NCBI GenBank assembly: GCA_020630525.1 | Contig: JAHDBF010000016.1 | Span: 1-35,471 of the forward strand | DNA: 35,471 nt | Source: Saprospiraceae bacterium | GTDB taxonomy: Bacteria; Bacteroidota; Bacteroidia; Chitinophagales; Saprospiraceae | Reading direction: 5' to 3' | Shown here: positions 27,064 through 35,471 of the stretch, piece after piece | Layout: each line of letters opens with the position of its first letter | Numbering within the stretch: the first letter of the stretch is position 1 | Program-made: the position numbers and the translations under genes | Notes under the pieces: generated by a model | Seen by the model: the letters and a program-made list of their open reading frames with translations, nothing else | Told to the model about the DNA's origin: nothing | The model's database searches: none

Positions 27064-28354
27064 AGTTACAACCTGTCTGTAACGTTTCAAATTCTCCATT
27101 GGTTTCCACTTCAAATCCTGCATTTAGTTCAATATACAAACCTGCAGAATAAGTTACTGAAGCCCCTGCTTCAATAACATTAGATGCTGAAATTGAAAAT
27201 TCTGCTTCACTCATAATTGTTGATCCAGCTGGGTAATTTATTGTTTCTGTTACGTCTGCTTGACACAAACTACAATTCGCATAAAATGATTCGATATCTA
27301 AGACTACAGGATAATGGTCTGACATGAAATGCAAGTCACTCGCTATCGGAGAATTTCCATCTAGTGCATCATTGTTCCATCCCAGAGGACTCCCTGGGGT
27401 TTTATACGTTCCTGGAATTAATTGGATATTACTGCTATTGTCATTTATGGCATTATTGTACCAAATGAAATCAAATCTATCATCGAGACCACCATTCGAT
27501 CCACCATTTCCATATTCATTAAAACCTACTTGTCTTGTGGATTGGGTATATTTTGCTACTTCCACAGGATCGCTAATATTTCTAGTAAATCCTCCAAAAT
27601 AATCAATCAGAGGATTTGCATTCCCCGCATCTATTAATACATCGTATGCAGGTTCAGCATAGGTACCTGTTACTGTATTGTCGCTATAAAAATTAAAATC
27701 CCCTACGGCAATTACGTTGTCAGAAATTGATAATGCATTAATATGATCCATTAGATCTTGCGCGCCTAAAACTCGTCTATCTCTATCGGCAATTTCTGAA
27801 GAATTTGCATTATCAAATCCAGCTTTCAGGTGAGAACTATACGCTTTTAGCGAATTTGATTCGTTAGGACAGTCTTTAGAAACTATACTTAAGTCATATT
27901 GTGTTGACGCTCGAGGAGTTATTGTTATACCTCCGTCTGGTTCTACTGCAGAGTTATTCCGTGGCACTTCTACTTGGCTATTAAACCCTACAACTTCGGT
28001 ATTGTAAATCAGCATATTCCCAATTTGAAACGGATTAGGTCCATATTCTTCAAAATCTGCTAAAGGAGAATGCGCATAAATTTTTCCTGTAGTAGCATTG
28101 GCATTAAGCTCATCTACTAAAATGGTAGCACCAGAAGCATCAGAAATTTCTTGTAACAAAATGATGTCAGGATCGACCTCGTTAATGACGTTTTTAAAAT
28201 GAACTTTCCTTGCATCATCAGAACCCAATGGATCAGAATTACCATTACTGGGAAAAAATAGACAATTATAAGTCATCACTGTTAAAGTATCTGTAGTTTG
28301 CGCGCCAACTTTTAATGCCAATATCAGGCACATCATAGCTATTGTAATTCTCAT
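27062..28354 (-). CDS. Secreted endonuclease/exonuclease/phosphatase family protein with C-terminal 3-coathanger-stack-like domain
   Basis: LTVMTYNCLFFP, DPDIILLQEISDASGA, NVIAVGDFNFYSD, LHFMSDHYPVVLDI; tail TINYPAGSTIMSEAEFSISASNVIEAGASVTYSAGLYIELNAGFEV. Confidence 0.85.
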   Translation of the reverse strand: MRITIAMMCLILALKVGAQTTDTLTVMTYNCLFFPSNGNSDPLGSDDARKVHFKNVINEVDPDIILLQEISDASGATILVDELNANATTGKIYAHSPLADFEEYGPNPFQIGNMLIYNTEVVGFNSQVEVPRNNSAVEPDGGITITPRASTQYDLSIVSKDCPNESNSLKAYSSHLKAGFDNANSSEIADRDRRVLGAQDLMDHINALSISDNVIAVGDFNFYSDNTVTGTYAEPAYDVLIDAGNANPLIDYFGGFTRNISDPVEVAKYTQSTRQVGFNEYGNGGSNGGLDDRFDFIWYNNAINDNSSNIQLIPGTYKTPGSPLGWNNDALDGNSPIASDLHFMSDHYPVVLDIESFYANCSLCQADVTETINYPAGSTIMSEAEFSISASNVIEAGASVTYSAGLYIELNAGFEVETNGEFETLQTGCN

Positions 28355-28454
28355 TATTTGACATTTTTAATAAAACAATACAAAGGGTGTACCGTTTGTC
28401 ATCAAGGCAGAATGGAATGTTGCCAATGTATATATTAAAATAATGATAGGTAAG

Positions 28455-28486
28455 CAAACTTACATATTATTCCTGAATAATGTCAA
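28455..28486 (-). promoter_or_regulatory. Promoter of the endonuclease-like gene with a palindrome in its spacer
   Basis: Minus strand: TTG (28484-28486), 21-nt spacer, TAAGTTTG (28455-28462); spacer contains ATTATTC-AG-GAATAAT (28466-28481). Confidence 0.5.
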
Positions 28487-28499
28487 GTAAATCTATAGA

Positions 28500-30776
28500 T
28501 TATCTAATTAATGTTAAGTGTCCATTCTGATTTATAGATTTTCCTCTAGGACTTACATAGCTTAACTGATAGACGTATACGCCTTTGGGTGATTGGATTC
28601 CAGTATTTTGTTTAGTGCCATTCCACCCTATCAATGGATCGTTTGTTTCATAGACCATTTCTCCCCAGCGATTCCAAATCCTCATCGAAAATTCTTGAAC
28701 ACCAGAAACAAAACCTCTCCCTATGAAAGTATCATTTTCTCCATCACCGTTTGGACTAAACGCATTCGGCATAAAGTAATCAACGAGTGGTTTTACATCT
28801 ATTTGTTGAGTTAAGGTATCAGTGCAGCCACTTTCATGAAATGCAACTAAGGTTACATCTTGGAATCCTGTGTCGACAAAGGTATACACTGGATTCTCCT
28901 GTAAGCTTATAAATTCATCATTAAAGTTCCATTGATATCCAATTGCCAATTCTGATAGATTTGAAAAGCTTACTTCATTATTAAAAATATCGGGATCTTC
29001 AGGATTATATGTGAAGTCTGCTAAGGGTTTTTCTAATACTGTAATCCAATCTATAAAAGTACGATCTACTTCACAGCTATTAGGAGAAACAATTGATACA
29101 GAAACGGTGTAATTTCCTATTTCTTCATAAACATGCGTAGGGCTTATATCATTAGAAAAATTTCCATCGCCAAAATCCCAAGTAATTAGATATTCTTCAT
29201 TAATTGGGGAGGATAAATTATTAAAAAAAACTTCACCACCCTCACAGGAAATAAACCTAGTGGGTTCAGTAACAATGAGAGGTGGTACTGGATACCAATT
29301 AATGATTTGCTCTATTGAATCTTTACATTCATTCACATCAGTTACCGTTAAAGTGACTGGTATATTTCCTGGATCAGAAAACAAATGATTTACATCTGTA
29401 TCTATTGAGAAAATCTCTGATTCATCTCTCCAACTCCAATCCGTAATTCCACCGGCAGCACCAGTTACACTTTCGTCAATAAAGGATACTGGTCCGGCAA
29501 CACAAGTATCATATGTAAAACTAAAATCTGCATCAATTGCTGGAAATACATCTACTGCAATATTGGCTGTATCAGCACAAGATGTGCCTTTATTTAATAT
29601 CATGTGACCGTAATATGTCCCGAGTCCAGGAAATGCTACAGTTGCATCTCTAGTATCAATAAAGGTGGTATCTCCACCAATATCAAAAGCCCATTCATAA
29701 GAGACAATATTGTCAATATTTGTGCTTAGGTTATTAAACGTTACAATATTTGCACCACAAGATTTTACGAAAAAGTCTACAAAATCAATGTTTGACTCTG
29801 ATTCTATATCTGCAAATACCAATGGCGTACACAACACTACGTTAAACTGAAAATCTCTTCTTGTCTCTCCCAATAAAATTCCATTTCTAAATTCTTGAAC
29901 ACATACACCTACTACAAATTGTCCTTGCATTGTTGGGCTTCCAGAAATTAGTCCAGTTTGAGGGTTTATGGTTATCAATGGATTTCCTGCCATCGGAGCG
30001 GTAGGTGTATAGGGACCAGAAAAAGTAACATTATCAAAAGGAGGTCTACAGTTTTCCGGGTTTGGTCTTACTCCATTACAAGATTCAGCATCACCCACAC
30101 CACCAACTCCTTCCTGCCCACCTGCTGTTTTGGGTGCGCAAAAGCTATATATCAGTTCATCACCTTCGGAATCTGTCGCTGAATGATCAAAATTAATGTC
30201 TTGATCTGCACAGATAAAAATGGGCGGAAAATTATTAAACGATGGACTATTATTACATTGGATTTGTGCTTCAGGCGTAATTTCTACTGAGAATGCCGCA
30301 CCATTGTCTCCAGGGTTTAGTAGATTCGTTATAGTCTCGTTTCTACAGCACCGCTGGTAAGTAATCATGTAATTCTGATTGATGATCGGTAGCGTAATGG
30401 TAAACTCGTAAATGCCTCTTTCTACACCAACTCCAGATGGAATCTCAACACAAGGATTACTAGTATCAAAGCCAACCTCTGATATACCCGTAGCTGGAAC
30501 ATTCTGAATCAATCTTACAAAATTCCAATTCTGTCCAGATCCCGAATAAATTCCAAATCTTGAAGCGGGTGTATTGTTAAATGGGTCTCCATCAAATGGT
30601 GCTCCTCCGCTTTGAGAATCTCTATATAAGGTAAACCTAACCCTAAATTCAACCGTATTATTTGCTGTATTTACTGATAAACATCGATACTCTACATCAC
30701 CACCAACAATATGTCTAGCTTCGCTAATAAGGCTATGAAAAAAAATAATTATACCTATGGCAATGATTCGCTTCAT
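28500..30776 (-). CDS. PKD-domain secreted protein with T9SS type B (gliding-motility-associated CHU_C) C-terminus
   Basis: Several PKD-like motifs (YLITWDFGDGNFSNDISPTHVYEEIGNYTVSV; GYQWNFNDEF), C-terminal MPNAFSPNGDGENDTFIGRG...MRIWNRWGEMVYETND...KGVYVYQLSYVSPRGKSINQNGHLTLIR. Confidence 0.9.
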   Translation of the reverse strand: MKRIIAIGIIIFFHSLISEARHIVGGDVEYRCLSVNTANNTVEFRVRFTLYRDSQSGGAPFDGDPFNNTPASRFGIYSGSGQNWNFVRLIQNVPATGISEVGFDTSNPCVEIPSGVGVERGIYEFTITLPIINQNYMITYQRCCRNETITNLLNPGDNGAAFSVEITPEAQIQCNNSPSFNNFPPIFICADQDINFDHSATDSEGDELIYSFCAPKTAGGQEGVGGVGDAESCNGVRPNPENCRPPFDNVTFSGPYTPTAPMAGNPLITINPQTGLISGSPTMQGQFVVGVCVQEFRNGILLGETRRDFQFNVVLCTPLVFADIESESNIDFVDFFVKSCGANIVTFNNLSTNIDNIVSYEWAFDIGGDTTFIDTRDATVAFPGLGTYYGHMILNKGTSCADTANIAVDVFPAIDADFSFTYDTCVAGPVSFIDESVTGAAGGITDWSWRDESEIFSIDTDVNHLFSDPGNIPVTLTVTDVNECKDSIEQIINWYPVPPLIVTEPTRFISCEGGEVFFNNLSSPINEEYLITWDFGDGNFSNDISPTHVYEEIGNYTVSVSIVSPNSCEVDRTFIDWITVLEKPLADFTYNPEDPDIFNNEVSFSNLSELAIGYQWNFNDEFISLQENPVYTFVDTGFQDVTLVAFHESGCTDTLTQQIDVKPLVDYFMPNAFSPNGDGENDTFIGRGFVSGVQEFSMRIWNRWGEMVYETNDPLIGWNGTKQNTGIQSPKGVYVYQLSYVSPRGKSINQNGHLTLIR

Positions 30777-31019
30777 TAATTATATAGTGCTAAATTAAAA
30801 TCTATATTTTGCAACAAACAAATTTAACCTTAATTCTTTGAATTAGTTGCTTGCCTTTCGACCTTTGATTTTTAATAAAAACCAATCCTAGAAAATCGAC
30901 AATAAAATATTCTCTAATCTTTTAATAAACACTCAAAATATTTGAGAATATTTCTTTTATTTGCTCAATTACAAAACCGATTATCCAACGATATTAACTG
31001 ATAAATTGTTTTCCATAAC

Positions 31020-31577
31020 ATGAATATTCAGCATTATTCGAATAGATTGCGACAAGGAGCGAGTTTACTCTATCCTACTGATACCATTTGGGGACTAGGA
31101 TGCGATGCATTTAATGAATCTGCGATTGCTAAAGTTCAGGGATTAAAAAATCGCGATTTAGACAAACCTTTAATTGTGTTAGTAGAGAATCTTGAGCATC
31201 TAAAACGATATGTAAGGCATGTTCATCCTAGAATTGAAAACATTTTATATTACTATCATAAACCAGCAACTGTAATTTTTGAAGCAAATGGTTTATTACC
31301 TAGAGTTTTACTTTCAAACGAAGGAACAGTAGCCATCAGAATAATCCAACATGAATTTTGTAATACATTAATTTCTGTTCTTAAAAAGCCGATTGTCTCT
31401 ACAAGTGCGAATACTCAAGGTTTGCCCTTTCCTACAAGTTTTGAAACTATAGAAAAGAAGATAATTACTGAAGTTGACGAAATAGTTTCTCCAGATATCG
31501 CCATACCAGGAGGAAACGAACCCTCAGTGTTATTAAAATGCACAGATGATGGGGAGTTAATTTTCCTTAGAAACTAA
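31020..31577 (+). CDS. Sua5/YciO/YrdC family protein (L-threonylcarbamoyladenylate synthase-like)
   Basis: GASLLYPTDTIWGLGCDAFNESAIAKVQGLKNRDLDKPLIVLV, VAIRIIQHEF, PIVSTSANTQGLPFPTSF. Confidence 0.9.
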   Translation: MNIQHYSNRLRQGASLLYPTDTIWGLGCDAFNESAIAKVQGLKNRDLDKPLIVLVENLEHLKRYVRHVHPRIENILYYYHKPATVIFEANGLLPRVLLSNEGTVAIRIIQHEFCNTLISVLKKPIVSTSANTQGLPFPTSFETIEKKIITEVDEIVSPDIAIPGGNEPSVLLKCTDDGELIFLRN

Positions 31578-33104
31578 CTTTTCTATTGGGTCATCGAAAG
31601 CCAACATTTCCATAGTTTTATTTATATATGGATCTTTCCTATGTGTAAACTTTTGATATTGAGACTTTCCGTACCAACTATAGATTAATTCTGCTCTAAT
31701 TGCGAATTCATCTTTTGATTGGATTTCTTCCGTGGAGCACTTGTATTTCAATTTTGGTAAAAGCGTGCGCTTGGTATCTACTAACTCTTCAAGACTTATT
31801 TGCTCAGTAAAAGGCAGGATTTGGGTAGTTACAAATTGCGTATTTTTTGTATCGTATATAAATCCAGAATCTACTACTTCAATATCTGGTTTTACCCCTG
31901 AATTACTTTCTAATGGGCGCAAATAAAGTTTTGATTCAAAGGTGTCTTGTGACTGTTTAATGGTATCGAGCCCTTTTACATATGGTTTTTGTATCTGTCT
32001 CCCAGAAGGCGTACAATATCTTGCGACTGTCAATCTTACTGCAGATCCGTTTTTAAGTGGAAAAATCTCTTGAACCAATCCTTTACCATATGACTGTTTT
32101 CCGATTATAATTCCACGGTCCCAATCTTGGATGGCTCCTGCAACAATTTCGCTTGCAGAAGCAGAATTTTCATTGATTAATACCACAACTTCCTTGATGT
32201 CATAAAAATTTCTGCCTGTAGTTTTATACTCTTTTTTCTTCCTATTTTCTCCTACTGTGTAGGTAAGTAATTTTGCTTTTTGATTAAATAATTGGCTCAA
32301 GATTCTGAGTGATTGAGGAAGATAACCTCCAGGATTGTCCCTTAAATCTATGACCAAATTAAACTCATCGGCATCTGCCTCAATGGATATTTTTTCCATT
32401 GATTTAAAAAACTGGTCATAAGTATTTGCGCTGAATCGCTCTATCTGAATGTAGCCAGTTTTTTTATCCAATAGATAATAATTGGTTGCAGAATTAGTAG
32501 TGATTTCTGATAATGGAATTTGTTGTTCTTTTATACCAGTATTCGGATGAAAAGAAGTAATACTGATTTGTTCATCATCCCATGCACGCAATAGCTCACG
32601 TACTTTAGTCATACTCCATTCAGGACCTACAACAGAGTGATCTCCTAATGCTAAAATTTGAGTACCTACTGTAAGGTTTGCTAGATCCGCAGGTTTGTTT
32701 TCTTCTATTTTATTAATATAAAGTGTGTCATTAATGTATAAGGATTCTATACCGATACCTTTGTATACCCCATTCATTTTTTCGTTATATGCTTCCATTT
32801 CTTTAGCAGGAATATATTGACTGAATGGATCTAATTTTGACATTAGATGTATCACACCATCTTCTATCAATTCGTCTGAAGCCAATTCATCTACATAAGA
32901 ATTCTCTATTATTCTGAGTAATTCTTCAATTCTACCTTGTCCATTTAAGCCATAATTGCCACTAGAAATATCCGAAGATTCCAATAGACTGATTTCAGTA
33001 TGATCTGCAAATAGTGTGTAGCCAAGCAACATACCAATAGCACAAGCACATGCTAGCAAAAATGGCTCTAATACTTTATATTTTCTATTTTCCGAACTTG
33101 GCAT
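31557..33104 (-). CDS. S41 family C-terminal processing peptidase (CtpA-like) with PDZ domain
   Basis: GVYKGIGIESLYINDTLYINKIEENKPADLANLTVGTQIL (PDZ), DLRDNPGGYLPQSL, LINENSASASEIVAGAIQDWDRGIIIGKQSYGKGLVQ (Ser/Lys dyad). Confidence 0.92.
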   Translation of the reverse strand: MPSSENRKYKVLEPFLLACACAIGMLLGYTLFADHTEISLLESSDISSGNYGLNGQGRIEELLRIIENSYVDELASDELIEDGVIHLMSKLDPFSQYIPAKEMEAYNEKMNGVYKGIGIESLYINDTLYINKIEENKPADLANLTVGTQILALGDHSVVGPEWSMTKVRELLRAWDDEQISITSFHPNTGIKEQQIPLSEITTNSATNYYLLDKKTGYIQIERFSANTYDQFFKSMEKISIEADADEFNLVIDLRDNPGGYLPQSLRILSQLFNQKAKLLTYTVGENRKKKEYKTTGRNFYDIKEVVVLINENSASASEIVAGAIQDWDRGIIIGKQSYGKGLVQEIFPLKNGSAVRLTVARYCTPSGRQIQKPYVKGLDTIKQSQDTFESKLYLRPLESNSGVKPDIEVVDSGFIYDTKNTQFVTTQILPFTEQISLEELVDTKRTLLPKLKYKCSTEEIQSKDEFAIRAELIYSWYGKSQYQKFTHRKDPYINKTMEMLAFDDPIEKLVSKEN

Positions 33105-33225
33105 TAAATTATATGAAGTTATGATCCGTAAAGATTATTATTTTTGATAATAATTATTCAAAGATAACAATACCTATGGATATGAAGTTTACTTGATTTT
33201 CTAAAACTTAGGTATAACAAAATAA

Positions 33226-33693
33226 TTGCTTATGGCAAATCATGTGCTAGATGAGACTGATACTAAATTATTAAACATTCTACAAAAGGATGCCAAAATG
33301 CCATATGCAGAAATAGGTAAAAAATTATTCGTTTCGCAAGGTACTGTTCACCTAAGAATTAAAAAATTGACTGAAGCTGGAATTATTACTGGCTCTAGGA
33401 TTACGGTCGATCCTGTTAAACTAGGATATGGCGTATGTGCTTATCTAGGCATCTATCTTTCGCAAAGTAAGATGTATGAGCATGTCAGTGAGCGACTTAA
33501 ACAAATCCCAGAAATCATTAGTGCAGACTATACCACTGGAGTCTATTCTATATTTGCAAAAGTTAGGTGTAAGAGTACTGAACATCTTAAAAATGTATTG
33601 TCAAATCATATTCAAAATATAGAAGGAATACAAAGGACTGAAACTTTTATTTCTTTAGAAAGTAGAATAGATAGACCAGTTTTACTCGAATGA
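33226..33693 (+). CDS. Lrp/AsnC family transcriptional regulator
   Basis: LDETDTKLLNILQKDAKMPYAEIGKKLFVSQGTVHLRIKKLTEAGIITGSRITVDPVKLGYGVCAYLGI. ATG at 33232 (MANHVL) is the likely start. Confidence 0.9.
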   Translation: MLMANHVLDETDTKLLNILQKDAKMPYAEIGKKLFVSQGTVHLRIKKLTEAGIITGSRITVDPVKLGYGVCAYLGIYLSQSKMYEHVSERLKQIPEIISADYTTGVYSIFAKVRCKSTEHLKNVLSNHIQNIEGIQRTETFISLESRIDRPVLLE

Positions 33694-33705
33694 TATGGTG
33701 TAAAT

Positions 33706-33745
33706 AAAAAAACCTCATACAAAGTTAATGCATGAGGCTTTTTAT
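33706..33745. terminator. Bidirectional terminator between the lrp-like gene and the primary sigma gene
   Basis: AAAAAACCTCAT ... ATGAGGCTTTTT flanking a 13-nt loop; A-run on one side and T-run on the other. Confidence 0.75.
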
Positions 33746-33767
33746 ATATTTTGAATTTTGGAATGGA

Positions 33768-34637
33768 CTATGTTCCCAAGTAATTCTTTAACAATTTTGA
33801 TCTACTTGCAGACCTTAATTTGTTAATGGCTTTATCTTTAATTTGTCTTACTCTTTCTCTTGTTAGACCAAATCTAGTTCCGATATCTTCTAGTGACATT
33901 GGGTGTTCTACACCGATACCAAAGTATAACTTTATGACATCACATTGTCTTTCTGTCAGTGTATTTAAAGATCTTTCTATTTCTTTTCTTAGAGAATCTC
34001 CATGCTCAAGACCTTTATCTGTGTTAGGAGTACCGCTATTTTCTAATACATCAAGTAATGAATTGTCTTCTCCATCTACGAATGGCGCATCCATAGACAC
34101 GTGACGTGAAGCAACTCCTAATGTAGTTTCTACTTCTTCTGTTGTAATCTCTAAGATAGATGCCAACTCCTCAGAAGAAGGCTCTCGCTCGTATTCTTGT
34201 TCTAATTCAGAAAATGCCCTGTTTATTTTATTTAAGGACCCAACTTTATTTAAGGGTAATCTTACGATTCTTGATTGTTCTGCAAGTGCTTGTAGGATAG
34301 ATTGTCTAATCCACCAAACGGCATAGGAGATAAATTTAAATCCCCTGGTTTCATCAAATCTTTGTGCAGCTTTGATAAGACCAAGGTTTCCTTCATTTAT
34401 TAAATCAGAAAGTGATAATCCTTGATTTTGGTATTGCTTAGCTACGGAAACAACAAATCGCAGATTGGCTTTTGTGAGTTCTTCTAATGCTTCTTGATCA
34501 CCATCTTTTATCCTTTGAGCTAATGATACTTCCTCTTCTGGAGTTAACAAATCAACTTTACCAATCTCTTGAAGATATTTTTCTAATGACTGGCTTTCTC
34601 TGTTGGTTATGGATTTGGTGATCTTTAATTGCCTCAT
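33768..34637 (-). CDS. rpoD: Primary RNA polymerase sigma factor (RpoD/SigA, short Bacteroidota form)
   Basis: [102 protein letters not shown]; region 4 [14 protein letters not shown]...[28 protein letters not shown]. Confidence 0.96.
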   Translation of the reverse strand: MRQLKITKSITNRESQSLEKYLQEIGKVDLLTPEEEVSLAQRIKDGDQEALEELTKANLRFVVSVAKQYQNQGLSLSDLINEGNLGLIKAAQRFDETRGFKFISYAVWWIRQSILQALAEQSRIVRLPLNKVGSLNKINRAFSELEQEYEREPSSEELASILEITTEEVETTLGVASRHVSMDAPFVDGEDNSLLDVLENSGTPNTDKGLEHGDSLRKEIERSLNTLTERQCDVIKLYFGIGVEHPMSLEDIGTRFGLTRERVRQIKDKAINKLRSASRSKLLKNYLGT

Positions 34638-34676
34638 GCACGAGCGGGTTTATTATTGTAAATACTAAAAGGACTG

Positions 34677-34707
34677 CAAATATGAAGCCTTTTTTGTTAA
34701 GTTCAAA
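34677..34707 (-). promoter_or_regulatory. Promoter of the primary sigma factor gene
   Basis: Minus strand: TTTG (34704-34707), 19-nt spacer, CATATTTG (34677-34684); 7 of 8 to TAnnTTTG. Confidence 0.6.
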
Positions 34708-34837
34708 GTCTTTATTAATAATCAGTTAATGAAAAAAAAGTTCTTTTTTTTGTATAATTCAAAAAATTATTTTTCCTTGTGTCCAGATAAACGATAATAT
34801 ACACAATTAATCCTTAATTATCAATGATTTATAATTG

Positions 34838-35224
34838 ATGGCCAATAGCGAAAAGATACAATTTGATTTAGAGTACATACTGAAAGCATCACCTGCTATT
34901 GTGTACCAATTTTTAACTACTCCAGATATTTTAGTAAGATGGTTCTGTGATAGTTGCGATGTAACGGATGAAGTATATACTTTTGAATGGGACGGTTCGG
35001 AGGAATATTGGGAGATGATTGATGACATCCAAGAAGAAAGAATACGTTTCCACATCGAAGATTCTGGTGAGGATGAGTATATTGAGTTTAGAATGTATAG
35101 GTCAGATATTACCAATGAAACTATCTTAGAAATCACAGGATTTTGTGACGATGATGAGGTAGATGAAGAAAGTATTTTCTGGACTGACCAAGTTAGAAAG
35201 CTAAAATCTGCTTGCGGCGGATAA
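34838..35224 (+). CDS. START-like domain protein (Bacteroidota type)
   Basis: MANSEKIQFDLEYILKASPAIVYQFLTTPDILVRWFCDSCDVTDEVYTFEWDGSEEYWEMI; ATG 34838 preferred over TTG 34835. Confidence 0.85.
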   Translation: MANSEKIQFDLEYILKASPAIVYQFLTTPDILVRWFCDSCDVTDEVYTFEWDGSEEYWEMIDDIQEERIRFHIEDSGEDEYIEFRMYRSDITNETILEITGFCDDDEVDEESIFWTDQVRKLKSACGG

Positions 35225-35233
35225 GTTTATTTA

Positions 35234-35267
35234 ACGCTTTCTTTAACAAATCAAAGTGCGCGTTTTT
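35234..35267 (+). terminator. Candidate terminator after the START-like gene
   Basis: ACGC(TTT)CTTT ... AAAG(TGC)GCGT with 3x3 internal loop followed by TTTTT. Confidence 0.5.
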
Positions 35268-35322
35268 ACATGAATGGCGTTTTCAAGATAACAAATTTTA
35301 CTAGAAAAATTTTCAAGAGCAG

Positions 35323-35353
35323 TCTTGAGTAAATATTAGATAAACCATATTTG
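35323..35353 (+). promoter_or_regulatory. Candidate promoter of the right-edge RNA
   Basis: TCTTG (35323-35327), 18-nt spacer, CATATTTG (35346-35353), the same -7 octamer seen upstream of the primary sigma gene. Confidence 0.45.
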
Positions 35354-35359
35354 TAATTT

Positions 35360-35471
35360 AGTTGGGTTCTGGCGGAATTTTCATTCATTTCTACATTAGA
35401 AATGATAATTACCAAATTTGATTCTTTCAGAACTCAATCTGGAGCTGTCTACTTAGGTAGACAGCTTTTTT
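35360..35471 (+). ncRNA. Candidate structured small RNA or regulatory leader ending in a Rho-independent terminator
   Basis: Rod: 35361-35371 pairs with 35428-35438 (11 bp, two G-U), 35374-35379 with 35420-35425, apical hairpin TCATTTCT/AGAAATGA (35385-35392/35398-35405); then the 10-bp terminator stem listed separately. Confidence 0.45.
35443..35471 (+). terminator. Rho-independent terminator at the window edge
   Basis: AGCTGTCTAC-TTAG-GTAGACAGCT perfect 10-bp stem, then T-run to the end of the window. Confidence 0.85.

Noticed and set aside
30940-30990. CTCAAAATATTTGAG palindrome and nearby ATATTT repeats upstream of the Sua5-like gene
   Set aside because: Short AT-rich palindrome with no clear promoter geometry; expected by chance in this composition.
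34807-35136. 109-aa minus-strand ORF
   Set aside because: Antisense to the START-like gene; no family resemblance.
1-35471. Possible defence island, prophage, CRISPR array or transposon
   Set aside because: No integrase, transposase, Cas, restriction or toxin-antitoxin signatures and no regular spaced repeats were seen.

Overview
35.5 kb chromosomal window from an AT-rich Bacteroidota genome. Evidence for the phylum: T9SS type A and type B C-terminal sorting domains, a ~290-aa primary sigma factor, and promoters resembling TTTG-N19-TAnnTTTG. Most content is core or near-core. (1) A five-gene minus-strand branched-chain acyl-CoA catabolic operon: TetR, two methylcrotonyl-CoA-type carboxylase subunits, an enoyl-CoA hydratase, and an acyl-CoA dehydrogenase with an apparent SCP2 domain. 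(2) A DUF255/thioredoxin-fold lipoprotein, then ccmE-ccmF and a tightly packed run to purB. (3) aqpZ, a bacterial SET-domain protein, and a DksA-like/MscS cluster. (4) A three-gene operon: a surface-lipoprotein-like repeat protein with no Lys or Arg in its last 378 residues, an ECF sigma factor, and a protein with an inner-membrane TM helix plus a predicted outer-membrane beta-barrel (dual-membrane-spanning anti-sigma-like). (5) T9SS cargo genes. (6) A Sua5/YrdC protein, an S41 protease, an Lrp regulator, the primary sigma factor and a START-like protein. The best candidates for a new system are the trans-envelope sigma module at 21226-24502, which has a long inverted repeat inside the sigma coding sequence, and a structured small RNA candidate at the right edge (about 35360-35471). 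No CRISPR array, tRNA, rRNA, transposon or prophage was recognised.
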